A stretch of 34,376 nt of DNA, from the NCBI GenBank assembly GCA_009780575.1, contig WQZU01000014.1:1-34376 (forward strand), written 5' to 3'. Below, piece after piece: positions 24,130 through 34,376 of the stretch. The notes beneath the pieces are model-generated. The model worked only from the letters and a program-made list of their open reading frames with translations, had not been told where the DNA came from and ran no database searches. This DNA is from Candidatus Methanomicula labiotermitis (GTDB taxonomy: Archaea > Thermoplasmatota > Thermoplasmata > Methanomassiliicoccales > Methanomethylophilaceae). The translations under genes and the position numbers were made by a program. How positions within the stretch are numbered: the first letter of the stretch is position 1; each line of letters starts with the position of its first letter.

Positions 24130-25185
24130 ATGATCAGGAAAATGAAATGCGGATCGGTGTTCCGCGGAGATCTTGCCGAAGGCTGTGAACATTGTATGAA
24201 CGGAAGCAAGATGGTCCTGTTCCTTACGGGCGTCTGTGCAACGGGCTGCTTCTACTGCCCGGTCTCCGACGAGAAAAGAGGAAAGAACGTTACCTATGCA
24301 AACGAGCAGAGGGTCCACGGAAATGAGGAGATCATCGCGGAAGCGGAATCAATGGACGCAACCGGCACCGGGATCACCGGCGGCGATCCGCTGCTTGATG
24401 TCAACCGCACAGCAGATACGGTGCGCATGCTCAAAGACCGTTTCGGAAAAGAGCATCATATCCACCTTTACACATCAACCATCGATCCCGATAAGACAGC
24501 GGTGCTTGAGGCCGCGGGACTCGATGAGATAAGATTCCATCCTTCCGTAAGCCTGTGGGAGAACATCGGAACGACCGGTCTCGGCAAGATCGTGTCATCA
24601 TCGAAGATGGACATCGGCATAGAAGTTCCGGCGATACCGGGTCTTATGCCGCAGCTGGAGAAACTTATCTCGGATGTTTCTTCCCTGGGCGCGGATTTCA
24701 TCAACATCAACGAACTGGAATTCTCCGAGAGCAACTGGAGCATGATGGACTCCAACCAATACGGATTGAAGGATGATCTTTCATCCGCGGTGCTCGGTTC
24801 CGAGGATGTTGCAAAGCGTCTCGTCAAAAAATTCTCAAACGTGAACATACATTTCTGCTCATCGTCGTTCAAAGACTCCGTCCAGCTCAGAAAACGACTG
24901 ATCCGCACAGCGGAAAGGATAGCACGCGAATATGATGTTGTCACCAAGGACGGAACGATAATTAAAGGCGTGATATATGCGGATGACCTCGACCGTGTTT
25001 CCGTATTGTTACGAAACGATTACGGTGTTCCCGATGAACTTATGTCCATGAACACTGTAAAAAAAAGAATTGAGACGGCACCGTGGATCGTTGAGGAACT
25101 AGCGAACGGATTGCCGTTCAAATGTTATATCATCGAAGAATACCCGACCGCCGACAGACTGGAAGTTGAAAGGATGCCGCTTTGA
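24130..25185 (+). CDS. Radical SAM protein, COG2108-like
   Basis: A 351-aa protein with the radical SAM cluster motif C36-x3-C40-x2-C43 (CATGCFYCP), the GGDP motif (84-87) that contacts SAM, and a C-terminal extension with a YADDLDRV segment. The N-terminal EGCEHCMNGSKMVLFLTG adds Cys19 and Cys22 beside Cys7, a feature of the archaeal group related to pyruvate formate-lyase activating enzymes (COG2108 as I recall it). The substrate is unknown to me. The extra N-terminal Cys could hold another metal or cluster. It converges on nusA with 14 bases between. Confidence 0.85.
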   Translation: MIRKMKCGSVFRGDLAEGCEHCMNGSKMVLFLTGVCATGCFYCPVSDEKRGKNVTYANEQRVHGNEEIIAEAESMDATGTGITGGDPLLDVNRTADTVRMLKDRFGKEHHIHLYTSTIDPDKTAVLEAAGLDEIRFHPSVSLWENIGTTGLGKIVSSSKMDIGIEVPAIPGLMPQLEKLISDVSSLGADFININELEFSESNWSMMDSNQYGLKDDLSSAVLGSEDVAKRLVKKFSNVNIHFCSSSFKDSVQLRKRLIRTAERIAREYDVVTKDGTIIKGVIYADDLDRVSVLLRNDYGVPDELMSMNTVKKRIETAPWIVEELANGLPFKCYIIEEYPTADRLEVERMPL

Positions 25186-25199
25186 ACAGCGAACGCCGA

Positions 25200-25628
25200 T
25201 CAGTCGACGCTTATGCTCTGTATCTCGTGGTGCCTGTTCACTATATCCCTTGCGATACGCAGATTCTTTCCCGCTTTGCCGATCGCGCGCCCCTTGAGCT
25301 TGGGATCGACCGTTATCGTTGCGTGCGTTATGCTGCCGCGCTGCTCTACAACGACCTTCTGCGGTCCGTATATGTGGAATATATTCTTCACGAACTGCTC
25401 CGGATCATCGGAATATTCGACCACCTGGATGTTCTTTCCCGTGCGGTCCTTGAGCCTTATCACATGCTCTCCCTTCTTGCCGACGGCTATATTGCCCTGC
25501 CCCGCTTCCACTACGAACACCAATTTGTCATCGGCGTCCATGCAGTCTATGACGTTCGCCTTTGTCACCGTCTCAAAGAGCGAGATGTACATCAGCGTGT
25601 CTTCGGTCAGTACGATGTCTGCGGACAT
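25200..25628 (-). CDS. nusA: Transcription factor NusA-like protein (two KH domains)
   Basis: A 142-aa archaeal NusA: only the two KH RNA-binding domains are present, as is normal in archaea. The GxxG loops are VGKKGE and IGKAGK. KH1 covers about 30-75 and KH2 about 90-140. It binds RNA and is thought to act with RNA polymerase. It is the last gene of the operon, four bases after rpl30e. Confidence 0.9.
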   Translation of the reverse strand: MSADIVLTEDTLMYISLFETVTKANVIDCMDADDKLVFVVEAGQGNIAVGKKGEHVIRLKDRTGKNIQVVEYSDDPEQFVKNIFHIYGPQKVVVEQRGSITHATITVDPKLKGRAIGKAGKNLRIARDIVNRHHEIQSISVD

Positions 25629-25632
25629 GTTC

Positions 25633-25908
25633 TCACAGCGTTAAGATGTTAGAACTGCCTTTATCAATGACCGCCAACGCGGAAACTGAGAACGGCTTAC
25701 CGCAAAGGGCGCCCAGTTCCATGTTGTTGCCCTCATAGATGTGCACTTTAACCTTTACGTTCCCTTTCAGGAAGTCGCTCTGGCAGTTCCTTGCCAATAT
25801 GATCATTTGGGCCTTGCCGCTCTTGACCGCTTTCTCTGTCTGTCCAACGCCGAACTCCACCTGGCCGGTGGAGATCGCCGACTTCAATGCTCTGCTTATG
25901 TCTATCAT
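25633..25908 (-). CDS. rpl30e: Ribosomal protein L30e
   Basis: A 91-aa L7Ae/L30e-fold protein. The pattern includes [28 protein letters not shown] and the late [20 protein letters not shown], typical for archaeal L30e. It overlaps rpoA2 by ATGA and precedes nusA, the classic archaeal order. Confidence 0.92.
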   Translation of the reverse strand: MIDISRALKSAISTGQVEFGVGQTEKAVKSGKAQMIILARNCQSDFLKGNVKVKVHIYEGNNMELGALCGKPFSVSALAVIDKGSSNILTL

Positions 25909-27341
25909 TGTTTATTCTCCCTCGGTGTATATATCAGGTTGACAGCTCCGGTTCCAAGGGTTACCGGCTGGCCTACTATGATGTTTTCCGCCACTCCGTC
26001 CAGGTGATCCACCTCTCCGATCATGGCCGCATGCAGCAGATGCGCCGCCGTTATTTCGAACGCCGCTCTTGCAAGCACACTTGATTTTCTTCCGGATATA
26101 CCGTGCCTTCCTATCGCTTTGACGTAACCGTCGTTGGTCATCAGGTCGGCGACAAGCATTATGTGCCTTATATCAACGCTCAGACCCTGTTCCGAAAGGG
26201 TGCTGTGCGCCTCGCGTATTATTGAATTCCTTGCAGCCTCGATCCCAAGAACATCGGCAACCTCCTGGATACTGTTGGTCATCGTCCTGTTCTGATCGAC
26301 GCCGGCGATCTTCAGGACTTCCTTCAGATTGCTGCCTTCGGTGTATATGACCCATTTGTTACCGCCTTTCTCCTCTTTCCTTATGACCGCTCTGATTATG
26401 CCGTCGATGCCTTTGATCTTCACTCCTTTGACCGCATCGTATATGATCTGCAGCTTTTTGTATGACGGTTCATCGGACGCGACTATTATGTCCTGGTCTC
26501 TGATCTCAACCTGTCCGCGTGCCGCCTTCACTTTGTTCAGGCGGTCCACGATGTCGTCTATCTTCACGCCGCGCGCATCCATCCTGCGGGTGTCCGGGCG
26601 GATTATCAGTCTCAGATTTGTTATATCGGTCTGTATGGACGCTATGTCGAGGAGATTTGTCATCTCTATCTCCGATGACACCAGACGCGCTATGTTCTCG
26701 TCCTCCGCAGCCATTCCGATGAGACGGACCGTCATCATCGGTGTGCTCGGGACCCTTCTGGCATCAACGATCTCAATGAGCCTCGGGAGACCCAGGGTAA
26801 CGTTTATTTCCGCGACACCCGCATAGTGGAAGGTACGCATCGTCATCTGCGTTCCCGGCTCGCCTATCGATTGGGCGGCCATTATGCCCGCCGATTCATT
26901 CGGGTCCATACGATGATCTTCGTACATCCGTGCGGCCACTGTGATCAGTTCTTCGTATACGTTGTCGCCGATGTCCGCATTCTTCAGGCGCCTCGCTATA
27001 TCGACGATTATCTTCAGCGGGATCCTTATTCCTTTCTTGTCGGCTATCTCTTTCAGCCGTTTCCCTTCGTCCGAAAGCTCCAGCGGCGCACTTACCAATT
27101 CCATCGGTACCGCGATTTCCTCTATCTTTTTCGGCTTCTCGGATTTGGATGATGCCGTTCTTTTACCGATCTTGGATAACACCGAAGATGCTTCCTCTTC
27201 CGTTATACCGAGAGAGACGAGTTCTTCTGTGCCGGCGTCGCTTATGGCACCGAGGGTGCTGTATTTCGTCAAAAGGATCTCGGCCGTGTTCTGATCGATG
27301 TTCCTTTTCAGCAATGCGTGCATTGTGTCCTTCTTTGCCAT
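25905..27341 (-). CDS. rpoA2: DNA-directed RNA polymerase subunit A''
   Basis: From the ATG at 27341 ([14 protein letters not shown]) the protein is 478 aa; GGAGG lies just upstream. A small N-terminal domain (helix-hairpin-like [15 protein letters not shown], residues about 20-60) precedes the conserved C-terminal part of the largest subunit. The trigger-loop segment [20 protein letters not shown] is at about 147-166, and the late [18 protein letters not shown] segment is also present. It completes the catalytic largest subunit with A'. Confidence 0.93.
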   Translation of the reverse strand: MAKKDTMHALLKRNIDQNTAEILLTKYSTLGAISDAGTEELVSLGITEEEASSVLSKIGKRTASSKSEKPKKIEEIAVPMELVSAPLELSDEGKRLKEIADKKGIRIPLKIIVDIARRLKNADIGDNVYEELITVAARMYEDHRMDPNESAGIMAAQSIGEPGTQMTMRTFHYAGVAEINVTLGLPRLIEIVDARRVPSTPMMTVRLIGMAAEDENIARLVSSEIEMTNLLDIASIQTDITNLRLIIRPDTRRMDARGVKIDDIVDRLNKVKAARGQVEIRDQDIIVASDEPSYKKLQIIYDAVKGVKIKGIDGIIRAVIRKEEKGGNKWVIYTEGSNLKEVLKIAGVDQNRTMTNSIQEVADVLGIEAARNSIIREAHSTLSEQGLSVDIRHIMLVADLMTNDGYVKAIGRHGISGRKSSVLARAAFEITAAHLLHAAMIGEVDHLDGVAENIIVGQPVTLGTGAVNLIYTPRENKQ

Positions 27342-27342
27342 T

Positions 27343-30126
27343 TTACTCGCCTCCGAAATCCGGCTCCTCAAAGCCGCCGTCCTCTTCCTCTATGAATTCC
27401 ATCTCGTCCTTTTCGATCGTGCCGTAATCTTCTCCGACCTCTCTTGTCTCTATGTCCAGCAGTTTGTCGGCGTCGTCGCCGAGCACTTCAGCGAAAAGAT
27501 CGTCGAGATCTATTGCCTTGCCTTGAACCGAGCGCGCCGGATCCGCACCGTCCTCGCCGTATTCAAATTGAATGATCGTGTCAGCGGTGTTCCTTACGGT
27601 CCCGTCGCCCATCAGTTTAAGGTCTTCCAATGCGGATATCAGCCTGCGCTGCATGTATCCTGACCTTGACGTCCTTACGGCTGTGTCGACCAGACCTTCC
27701 CTTCCTCCCATTGCGTGGAAGAAGAACTCGGTCGGCGAAAGTCCTGTCTTGTATGAGTTGGAAACAAAACCCTTTGCGTACGCTCCGAGATCGCCTTTCG
27801 TGAAATGCGGCAGCGTTCTGTTCCAGTATCCTCTTGACAGACGCTCACCACGGACGGCCTGCTGTCCTACACATCCTGCCATTTGAGAAAGGTTCAGCAT
27901 TGAACCTCTTGCTCCGGATCTTGCCATGACCACCGCGGAGTTCTCCATACCCAAATGTTTTCCTGCAATGCGTCCGGCCTGGTCACGGGCTTGTCCCAGA
28001 ACTTTCATGACCTCCACTTCAAGCGTCTCTCTCAGTGAGCGTCCGGGCATCTGGTCAAGAGTGCCGTCACGATACGACTGCACGAAGGATGTCACCTTGT
28101 CTATACATTCTTTATTGAATTCCTGTATCTGCATCTTCGCTTCATCGGGTATGTCCTCGTCGTCTATACCCGTGCTGAAACCGCGGTCCATGATCGCGCC
28201 GAGCGCAAGTCTTGTGACCTCGTCTATGAACTGCCTTACCCTTTCCGGTCCGTAGTCACGTGCTATGCGGTCAAGTATCTTCCCTTTGCTGTTGCCTATC
28301 GATTTCGCATCGATCGTACCGCAAAGCAATACGCCGTCCCTGACCTTCACATACGAATCGTGCTCGCACTCTTCCATTTTACATCTTTCACAGTTCTGGC
28401 ATATGCTCGCCTTGAACGTTGCGCGCAGATTTTTCGGCAGTACCGTTGAGAACAGCTGCTTTCCCGTCCAATATTCTTTGCCGTCTATCGTTCCGGCCGG
28501 TTCGGGCATTTCGATGTTCGACAGCTTCGAAAGTATGTTCAGCGTCCTCGTGTGATCGAACTTCGGATTTGCGTGCGTGAGATAATACACTCCCGTGATG
28601 TGATCGTGTATCGCGCCTATTATCGGCCCTCCGTATCTCGGAGACAGTATATTCTCCTGCACCTGCATCAGTATGCGGGCTTCCGCACGCGCTTCATCAC
28701 TCTGAAGAACATGCAGATTCATCTCATCGCCGTCGAAATCCGCATTGTACGGCGGACATACGCAAAGATTGAATCTGAACGTCTTACCGGGCATTATGCG
28801 CACACGGTGCGCCATCATGGACATCCTGTGCAGCGACGGCTGTCTGTTGAACAATACGACATCGCCGTCCACAAGCTGTCTTTCCACTGTGTAATCGATC
28901 TCAAGGGATTCCGAGATGTCCGCCGCGTTGCGTTCGGTGACCCTCATCCTTCTTCCGTCCGATCTTATGACGTAATTCACACCCGGAAGATACGGTCCGT
29001 CCTCAGGCGGCGCGGGGCCGCGGATGACCATCTCTTTCAGCATCTGTATGTTGTGTTCGTTCACATGCACCGGAACGGTCAGTTCCCTTGCCGCCTTTGT
29101 CGGTACTCCCACTTCGTTTATTGACAGCAACGGATCAGGGGATATGACCGTACGGGCCGAGAAGTTTACACGCTTTCCCGACAGATTGGATCTGAATCTT
29201 CCTTCTTTTCCTTTCAGTCTCTGCGCCAGCGTCTTCAGCGGGCGGCCGGACCTGTGCCTCGCGGGCGGTATTCCGGACGTCTGGTTGTCAAAGTACGTTG
29301 TTACATGATACTGCAGCAATTCCCAAAGATCCTCTACGATCAGTTGCGGCGCACCCGCGTCCCTGTTCTCCCTGAGCCTTTGGTTGATCCTCAGAACATC
29401 CACCAGTTTGTGCGTCAGATCGTCCTCGGATCTGTCACCGGTGTCCAGTGTTATCGACGGCCTTACCGTAACGGGCGGAACCGCCAGTGCGGTCAGTACC
29501 ATCCATTCCGGCCTGCATGTCGCGGGATCCATTCCCAGTGTTCTGAGATCTTCGTCGGATATGCGCTCAAGTCTGTCGCGCACCTCTCTCGGCGTAAGCT
29601 TGTGGTTGTCGTCAACCTCCCTGAAGGTGGTCGGCTTGTCCAGTTTTATCTTTATCTGCTCTTCGCCGCAGTACGGGCAGAGACCTTTCGAAGACGCGTC
29701 CTTCGCCGTTGATTTCGAAAATGTCTTTAAATCGGCGGTGTCGCCTCCCAATTCTTCGACGCGGTCCATGTTCTGCCTGCATTCCTCTATCTGATCTTCG
29801 GTGAGCATCAGTCTGCCGCATTTCCGGCATGTGCTCTCCAGGAGTGTCTTTATGTCTTTTATGAAACCAACGTGGATGACGGGCATTGCCAGATCGATGT
29901 GACCGAAATGCCCCGGACACTCGTCCACTTTGCATCCGCATGTCTTGCATCTCAGTCCGGGTTCAATGACACCCATGTGCGGATCCATGAGACCCATTTC
30001 TATTGGATACCCTTCGTCATCATACGTGTCCGCCGTGATGATCTTCGTTGCGGACATTTTCCTTATCTCTTCCGGCGATACGCAGGAAAACTTTATCGAT
30101 CCTATTCTTTTGGATATGCCGATCAT
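27343..30126 (-). CDS. rpoA1: DNA-directed RNA polymerase subunit A'
   Basis: A 927-aa protein. The N-terminal zinc site is Cys60, Cys63, Cys70 and His73 ([14 protein letters not shown]); further Cys pairs at about 99/102 and 149/152 (CPYC) complete the clamp zinc site. The catalytic magnesium loop [13 protein letters not shown] is at about 460-472 with the three Asp intact. It overlaps rpoB by ATGA. The acidic C-terminal tail ([17 protein letters not shown]) is notable. Confidence 0.96.
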   Translation of the reverse strand: MIGISKRIGSIKFSCVSPEEIRKMSATKIITADTYDDEGYPIEMGLMDPHMGVIEPGLRCKTCGCKVDECPGHFGHIDLAMPVIHVGFIKDIKTLLESTCRKCGRLMLTEDQIEECRQNMDRVEELGGDTADLKTFSKSTAKDASSKGLCPYCGEEQIKIKLDKPTTFREVDDNHKLTPREVRDRLERISDEDLRTLGMDPATCRPEWMVLTALAVPPVTVRPSITLDTGDRSEDDLTHKLVDVLRINQRLRENRDAGAPQLIVEDLWELLQYHVTTYFDNQTSGIPPARHRSGRPLKTLAQRLKGKEGRFRSNLSGKRVNFSARTVISPDPLLSINEVGVPTKAARELTVPVHVNEHNIQMLKEMVIRGPAPPEDGPYLPGVNYVIRSDGRRMRVTERNAADISESLEIDYTVERQLVDGDVVLFNRQPSLHRMSMMAHRVRIMPGKTFRFNLCVCPPYNADFDGDEMNLHVLQSDEARAEARILMQVQENILSPRYGGPIIGAIHDHITGVYYLTHANPKFDHTRTLNILSKLSNIEMPEPAGTIDGKEYWTGKQLFSTVLPKNLRATFKASICQNCERCKMEECEHDSYVKVRDGVLLCGTIDAKSIGNSKGKILDRIARDYGPERVRQFIDEVTRLALGAIMDRGFSTGIDDEDIPDEAKMQIQEFNKECIDKVTSFVQSYRDGTLDQMPGRSLRETLEVEVMKVLGQARDQAGRIAGKHLGMENSAVVMARSGARGSMLNLSQMAGCVGQQAVRGERLSRGYWNRTLPHFTKGDLGAYAKGFVSNSYKTGLSPTEFFFHAMGGREGLVDTAVRTSRSGYMQRRLISALEDLKLMGDGTVRNTADTIIQFEYGEDGADPARSVQGKAIDLDDLFAEVLGDDADKLLDIETREVGEDYGTIEKDEMEFIEEEDGGFEEPDFGGE

Positions 30127-33100
30127 CTCAAATCCTCCAGCTGAAGCCTCATGGCAACACCAAGAGACAGAAGTTCATCCATCAGCAGTTTGAACGCATA
30201 CGATGTCTGAACAAGATATATGTTCGCGTTGTTCTTGCACACCGGGCAATATAATGCGCCGTGCCTGTCCATTATGGCAACGTGTCCGCAGTTCTGATTG
30301 CCGCAGATGTATTGCTGCGTTCCGTCGGACTCGTCGAGCAGACGGTCCTTGATGACCATTGCCGCACCGTGGCCTATCAGACAGTCACGCTCCATCTCAC
30401 CGAATCTTAGACCGCCTTGTCTTGACCTTCCTTCCGTCGGCTGTCTCGTGAGTATCTGAACCGGACCGCGTGAACGCACGTGCATCTTTCCGCTGACCAT
30501 GTGGTGCAGCTTCTGATAGAATATCACGCCGACGAATATGTCCGTCTGGATCATACGTCCGCTGACGCCGTCGTACATCACTTCCTTTCCGGTGTGCTTG
30601 AAACCGTTCCTCACAAGGCCGTCGCGTATCGACTGTTCGTTCTCACCGGAGAACGATGTCGCATCGATCGTGCGGCCTTCCATCGAACCGACCTTGCCGC
30701 CTATCATCTCAAGAACGTGTGCGACCGTCATCCTGCTCGGAATTGCATGGGGATTGATCACAAGATCCGGTGTTATACCGTCTGCGGTGAACGGCATGTC
30801 CGACTGATCCACCAGTCTTCCTATGACGCCCTTCTGACCGTGTCTCGAGCAGAACTTGTCGCCGAGTTCGGGCACCCTCTGGTCTCTTACTTTCACCCTT
30901 ACCAGTTTTGATCCGTTTTCCGACTCGGTTACCATAACGGAGTCAACATAGCCGAGCTCTCCCGGCCTTACGGTTATTGATGTCTCCCTTCTCTTCTGAG
31001 GCGTGAGGAAATCTGTTTCCTCCTCAAGGAAACGCGGCGGCGATGTTTTTCCTATAAGAACATCGCTTCCGGTAACTTCCGACTCCGGGGATATCAGACC
31101 GTCCTCTCCGAGCGATGCGTAAGCGAGGTCCGCGCGTGCGCCTCTCACGTCCGGGGACGGTATCTCGAAATGGTCTTCCTGACCGCCGGGGTATCTGCGT
31201 TCCTCCGCGCGGTATGTTCTCATGAACGATGATCTTCCCAAACCTCTCTGCACGGAACTTTTGTTCATTACGAGCGCATCTTCCATGTTGTATCCGTGAT
31301 ACGAGATAACCGCAACAACGAAATTCTGCCCTGCGGGCCTGTGATTGTAACCGACGAACTCCATCGTCTGGGTCTGCGCCATCGGCCTCTGCGGATAGTG
31401 CAACAGATGACCTCTCGTGTCCGGCCTTATCCTGTAATTGGACGCGGGGATCCCAAGCGCCTGCTTGGCCATGCCTGCTCCCATCGTCACACGCGGCGAC
31501 GAGTTGTGCTCAGGATAAGGTATAAGACCGGAACATACACCGAGGATGACCATCGGGTCTATTTCCATGTGCGTATGCCTTTCATCGATCTTTGACGCAG
31601 CGGTGAACTCTTCGTTGCAGAACCCGCATCTCAATACCGCGTCGCCGTCCTTTCCGGGATTCATCCAGTCCGCATCCATCGGCGACAGTGCGCGGTTGCA
31701 GTGCTCGCATCTTTCCGGAACATCGTACGCGTCAACGGCAATCAGAGTGTCTTCCTCTTCCTCCGCGTCAAGCCACTCAAGCAGGCCTTCGCGGAAGAGG
31801 TCGTTCCATTTGACCTTCTTTTCTCTTATTCCTTCTATGTGTTTGCGGGTAAGCATCATCTTCCCGTCTTTCAGAACGATCAGCGGGCGCCTCAGGCGTC
31901 CTTCGTCACAGTTTATTATGACCTCGTTCATCTCATCGTCGAATCTTATGTTCACTTCACCGGACATCAGACCGCAGCGTCTGCGGTCGCGTATCTCCGT
32001 GACGAGTTTCTCAGCTTCAGCGTGTGTTCCCGCCAGATCTCCGTTCACATAGACGCGGCTTCCCTGCTGCTTCACCGGACCAAGTCCGAGATCTTTCAAT
32101 ATCCATTTCAGGTCCGCTTCCTGGAACCCTTCCGACACATCGATTATCAGTGCGGCGTTCTTCACAAGACCGCAGTTCTGTCCTTCCGGGGTTTCGGACG
32201 GACACAATCTTCCCCACTGCGTCGGATGAAGATCACGAGCCTCGAAATGCGGCTGGCTTCTGGTAAGCGACGACGTCACTCTTCTCAGATGCGACATCGC
32301 GGACATGTTGCTCGTACGGTCCAGCAACTGCGATACGCCTGCGCGCCCTCCGACCCAGTTGCCGGTCGCCAGTGAATGCAACAGCTTGTGCGTCAGCAGA
32401 TCCGGGCGTATGGACGACGATATCTTCATCTCATCCTTCTTTCTGCCCCAGTTCCTTTCAAGCTGATATTTCAGATCTTTCATCAAACTGTTGAAACTCG
32501 TTCTGAAAAGATCTTCCATCAGATCGCCGGACAGCTTCAGCCTCTTGTTGGCGTAGTGGTCCTTGTCGTCCTCTTTTCTTTTGTCAAGCGACAGTTCGAG
32601 AACGGAGTGCGCTATACGTCCGAGGAATATTGCCTTCTTCATACGGTCTGCTTCTGTGTCACCGAGGTGCGGCAGCAGCGACCTGTCAAGTATGGATTCA
32701 ACTTTCTTCGTTCTGTATTCCTTTGCCTGACCGGCGGCGAAGTTCCTTTCCAGGAAAAGGATGGCGTCCTCATGCGTGTGGTAGCCGTTCGGAGCATACG
32801 TCTTCTTATCGAAACTGTTCTCAATGTTCGCATAGACGATGTTTGCCATCTCGTCCCTTGACACTATTGTCTCGTAAATTTCTTCATCGCTCTCCATGCC
32901 GAGCGCTTTCATCAGCGCCACCAGCGGTATGGCGGTGGAGGCAACGGGAACGGTTACCATCAGCATTCCGTCCTTCTTCTTCTCAACGAGAGTGAGCGCA
33001 CGGTATCCCTCCTTCTGCGAGAAGACCTTTGCCGACTCGAGACGCGTACCGTACTTCTCATTGTATTCGACCATGACCCTGTTCGGCGCCAGGTCTTCCA

Positions 33101-33710
33101 GTGTGATCAGCGTCCTCTCCGTTCCGCCGATTATGAAGTATCCTCCCGGGTCGCGGGGATCCTCTTTCTGATCGATGAGCATGTTTGCGTATTCCTCTTC
33201 GGACACTTCGCGCTCCGCGCGTATCTCTATCATTCTTTTGCTAAGGTTGCATCCCTTCGATTTGATCATCATCGGAAGATCGCCGACGTGCACCTTCTCG
33301 GTGTCCTTCTCCACTCCGTCCTCAAAGACGGTGAAGTCCAGATGTACCGGCGCCAGATAGTTCAGGTTCCTGAGTCTCGCCTCCATAGGCGACAGTTCGT
33401 GGCGGTAACCGTTCGCTTCCATTATCTTAGGTTCGTCCACGCGTATCGTTGCCCTTGAAAGAGGATCGATCTCTCCGCTCTCGTCCCTCCTTCTTCCGAT
33501 CCTTATCTCAATGTTGCGTCCGTTCGTTCTTTCCGGGTCCAGACGGATGATGCCGCGTTCCGCGTCGTCCGTGGGAACGCGAAGATTGTCGACGATCCTC
33601 TGCATTCTGCTGTTCGGATTGTCCGCCGTCGCAAGAAAATCATCGAACGAAGAAACGTGATGGTTCACTATACTGCGCTCATCGAAATATAATTTTACGA
33701 GATCCCTCAA
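30123..33710 (-). CDS. rpoB: DNA-directed RNA polymerase subunit B (unsplit)
   Basis: A 1195-aa single-chain second-largest subunit. Features include [18 protein letters not shown], a central zinc ribbon ([10 protein letters not shown] to CGFC), [15 protein letters not shown], the [15 protein letters not shown] catalytic-side motif, and a C-terminal zinc site around residues 1136-1158 (CGNQNC to CPVC). Many methanogens carry this as separate B' and B''; an unsplit gene fits Thermoplasmatota. It starts four bases after rpoH. Confidence 0.96.
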   Translation of the reverse strand: MRDLVKLYFDERSIVNHHVSSFDDFLATADNPNSRMQRIVDNLRVPTDDAERGIIRLDPERTNGRNIEIRIGRRRDESGEIDPLSRATIRVDEPKIMEANGYRHELSPMEARLRNLNYLAPVHLDFTVFEDGVEKDTEKVHVGDLPMMIKSKGCNLSKRMIEIRAEREVSEEEYANMLIDQKEDPRDPGGYFIIGGTERTLITLEDLAPNRVMVEYNEKYGTRLESAKVFSQKEGYRALTLVEKKKDGMLMVTVPVASTAIPLVALMKALGMESDEEIYETIVSRDEMANIVYANIENSFDKKTYAPNGYHTHEDAILFLERNFAAGQAKEYRTKKVESILDRSLLPHLGDTEADRMKKAIFLGRIAHSVLELSLDKRKEDDKDHYANKRLKLSGDLMEDLFRTSFNSLMKDLKYQLERNWGRKKDEMKISSSIRPDLLTHKLLHSLATGNWVGGRAGVSQLLDRTSNMSAMSHLRRVTSSLTRSQPHFEARDLHPTQWGRLCPSETPEGQNCGLVKNAALIIDVSEGFQEADLKWILKDLGLGPVKQQGSRVYVNGDLAGTHAEAEKLVTEIRDRRRCGLMSGEVNIRFDDEMNEVIINCDEGRLRRPLIVLKDGKMMLTRKHIEGIREKKVKWNDLFREGLLEWLDAEEEEDTLIAVDAYDVPERCEHCNRALSPMDADWMNPGKDGDAVLRCGFCNEEFTAASKIDERHTHMEIDPMVILGVCSGLIPYPEHNSSPRVTMGAGMAKQALGIPASNYRIRPDTRGHLLHYPQRPMAQTQTMEFVGYNHRPAGQNFVVAVISYHGYNMEDALVMNKSSVQRGLGRSSFMRTYRAEERRYPGGQEDHFEIPSPDVRGARADLAYASLGEDGLISPESEVTGSDVLIGKTSPPRFLEEETDFLTPQKRRETSITVRPGELGYVDSVMVTESENGSKLVRVKVRDQRVPELGDKFCSRHGQKGVIGRLVDQSDMPFTADGITPDLVINPHAIPSRMTVAHVLEMIGGKVGSMEGRTIDATSFSGENEQSIRDGLVRNGFKHTGKEVMYDGVSGRMIQTDIFVGVIFYQKLHHMVSGKMHVRSRGPVQILTRQPTEGRSRQGGLRFGEMERDCLIGHGAAMVIKDRLLDESDGTQQYICGNQNCGHVAIMDRHGALYCPVCKNNANIYLVQTSYAFKLLMDELLSLGVAMRLQLEDLR

Positions 33711-33714
33711 AGAT

Positions 33715-33990
33715 TCATCCCCTTGTTACGAGCCTGTAGACGACGAATTCCTCCGCCGTCTCGCTTTTTCTGACTATTTTTACGATGCGCCCTTCCTCTA
33801 CCGGGCCGTATATGTTCTCCAGTACCCTTATACCCGGGTCGCTCTTCCTGATCTTTGGGAGCTGGTCGCAAGTGACTTTAAGCTTTGTAAGAATCGTTTT
33901 CGCCTCCTCATCGTTGAGAAGATGGTGTTCCGGTACAAGGTCGTGCTTAAGAACGTTGAACGAGATATTGTCTGTTGCCAAGTGTTTCAC
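33715..33990 (-). CDS. rpoH: DNA-directed RNA polymerase subunit H
   Basis: A 91-aa RPB5-like subunit with [24 protein letters not shown] and the C-terminal [22 protein letters not shown]. The frame starts at a GTG (33990); an in-frame TTG at 33981, preceded by AGGTG at good spacing, is an equally plausible start and would shorten it by three residues. It leads the RNA polymerase operon. A 26-codon frame upstream overlaps it by GTGA. Confidence 0.92.
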   Translation of the reverse strand: MKHLATDNISFNVLKHDLVPEHHLLNDEEAKTILTKLKVTCDQLPKIRKSDPGIRVLENIYGPVEEGRIVKIVRKSETAEEFVVYRLVTRG

Positions 33991-34067
33991 CTATCAATTT
34001 GCCCGCTGTCGGCCAGCGGAGAACCCGTCTGCAAGAAAGATGCCTTAATTTTCTTTCCGTTACTCAT
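33987..34067 (-). CDS. Possible 26-aa leader ORF upstream of rpoH
   Basis: The frame MSNGKKIKASFLQTGSPLAD continues for six more residues and ends in a TGA that overlaps the rpoH GTG (GTGA). It is basic at the N-terminus and not recognised. An AAGGG lies about ten bases before its ATG. It could couple translation to rpoH, or be chance in a 115-base leader. Confidence 0.3.
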   Translation of the reverse strand: MSNGKKIKASFLQTGSPLADSGQIDR

Positions 34068-34105
34068 ACTTGATCTGCCCTTTCGATCGCTCATGAGACC
34101 ATCAG

Positions 34106-34179
34106 CGGGTCTGAAGGGATTCGAACCCTTGACCACCTGGTTAAAAGCCAGATGCTCTACCTAGCTGAGCTACAGACCC
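34106..34179 (-). tRNA. tRNA-Lys (anticodon TTT)
   Basis: A 74-base cloverleaf: acceptor GGGTCTG with CAGACCC and discriminator G; D-arm GCTC/GAGC; anticodon stem TCTGG/CCAGG with loop CTTTTAA (anticodon TTT, lysine); variable loop TGGTC; T-arm AAGGG/CCCTT with loop TTCGAAT. CCA is not encoded. No intron. It lies 115 bases ahead of rpoH on the same strand and may share its transcript. Confidence 0.95.
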
Positions 34180-34376
34180 ATGGATAGTTTAAAGCTTGTA
34201 ATCAAGGAGCATTCCGTCATATTATTTAACAGTTTGTTATACCGGAACTGTGTTCCTATCTTCGACACCCTTGAGAAAAATATGAGTTTTTCCAAAGAAT
34301 AAGCGATCAGCGAGGGGTAATTCGGTCTTGTTTTGATATTCCCGAGTTTGTTGATGCGTCATTTGCATAGCATACG
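34180..34376. other. Upstream region of tRNA-Lys; otherwise no feature seen
   Basis: The minus strand has TGTTAAATAATATG (34219-34232), a TATA-like box about 45 bases before the mature tRNA 5' end, consistent with a short 5' leader removed by RNase P. From 34240 to the window edge I see no gene on either strand. Confidence 0.5.

Noticed and set aside
34106-34179. tRNA-Lys as attachment site of the provirus
   Set aside because: It is more than 22 kb from the visible provirus edge, with intact host operons between, so it cannot be the boundary seen here.

Overview
The window looks like a chromosomal segment of a methanogen-related archaeon of the Thermoplasmatota, most plausibly Methanomassiliicoccales. 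The evidence is a single unsplit RNA polymerase subunit B (1195 aa, where many other methanogens have split B'/B''), the archaeal order rpoH-rpoB-rpoA1-rpoA2-rpl30e-nusA, archaeal translin, PurD and TruA, the hydrogenase maturation GTPase HypB, an STT3/AglB-type oligosaccharyltransferase, and several genes whose TATA-like box lies about 25 bases before the start codon (leaderless style). The genus is not resolved.

Region 1 (1 to about 11,490, nearly all minus strand) is part of a tailed-virus-like provirus. In transcription order it holds a small start-up cluster (72-aa unknown, ribbon-helix-helix protein, winged-helix protein, 57-aa unknown), a 99-aa unknown protein, an HK97-family portal, an 87-aa protein, a 1100-aa tail fibre with four internal repeats, two overlapping membrane proteins, a gp6-type head-tail connector, a 70-aa protein, a tail terminator, a tail tube protein, a tail assembly chaperone-like protein, and a short hydrophobic tape-measure-like protein, then it runs off the left edge. 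No terminase, protease, major capsid protein or integrase is visible. Four near-identical copies of a sequence containing TGTAAAATCGGTTATC (read on +) sit in one orientation before four of the structural or membrane gene blocks and look like a virus-specific promoter class.

Region 2 (11,553 to 14,927, plus strand) is a host run: hypB, purD and truA, nearly touching, then an archaeal translin gene with its own TATA box.

Region 3 (14,935 to 23,336, minus strand) is a cell-surface locus: a 2544-aa protein that starts as an STT3/AglB oligosaccharyltransferase and continues as a giant extracellular repeat protein with a C-terminal membrane anchor, followed by a secreted or anchored beta-rich protein. 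The fusion is the most unusual host gene here.

Region 4 (23,432 to 25,185) has pyrF and a COG2108-type radical SAM gene, divergent from one AT-rich block that lies the same distance from both starts.

Region 5 (25,200 to 34,179, minus strand) is tRNA-Lys(TTT), a possible 26-codon leader ORF, and the rpoH-rpoB-rpoA1-rpoA2-rpl30e-nusA operon. The ribosomal protein and elongation factor genes that often follow nusA are absent, because the convergent radical SAM gene sits there.
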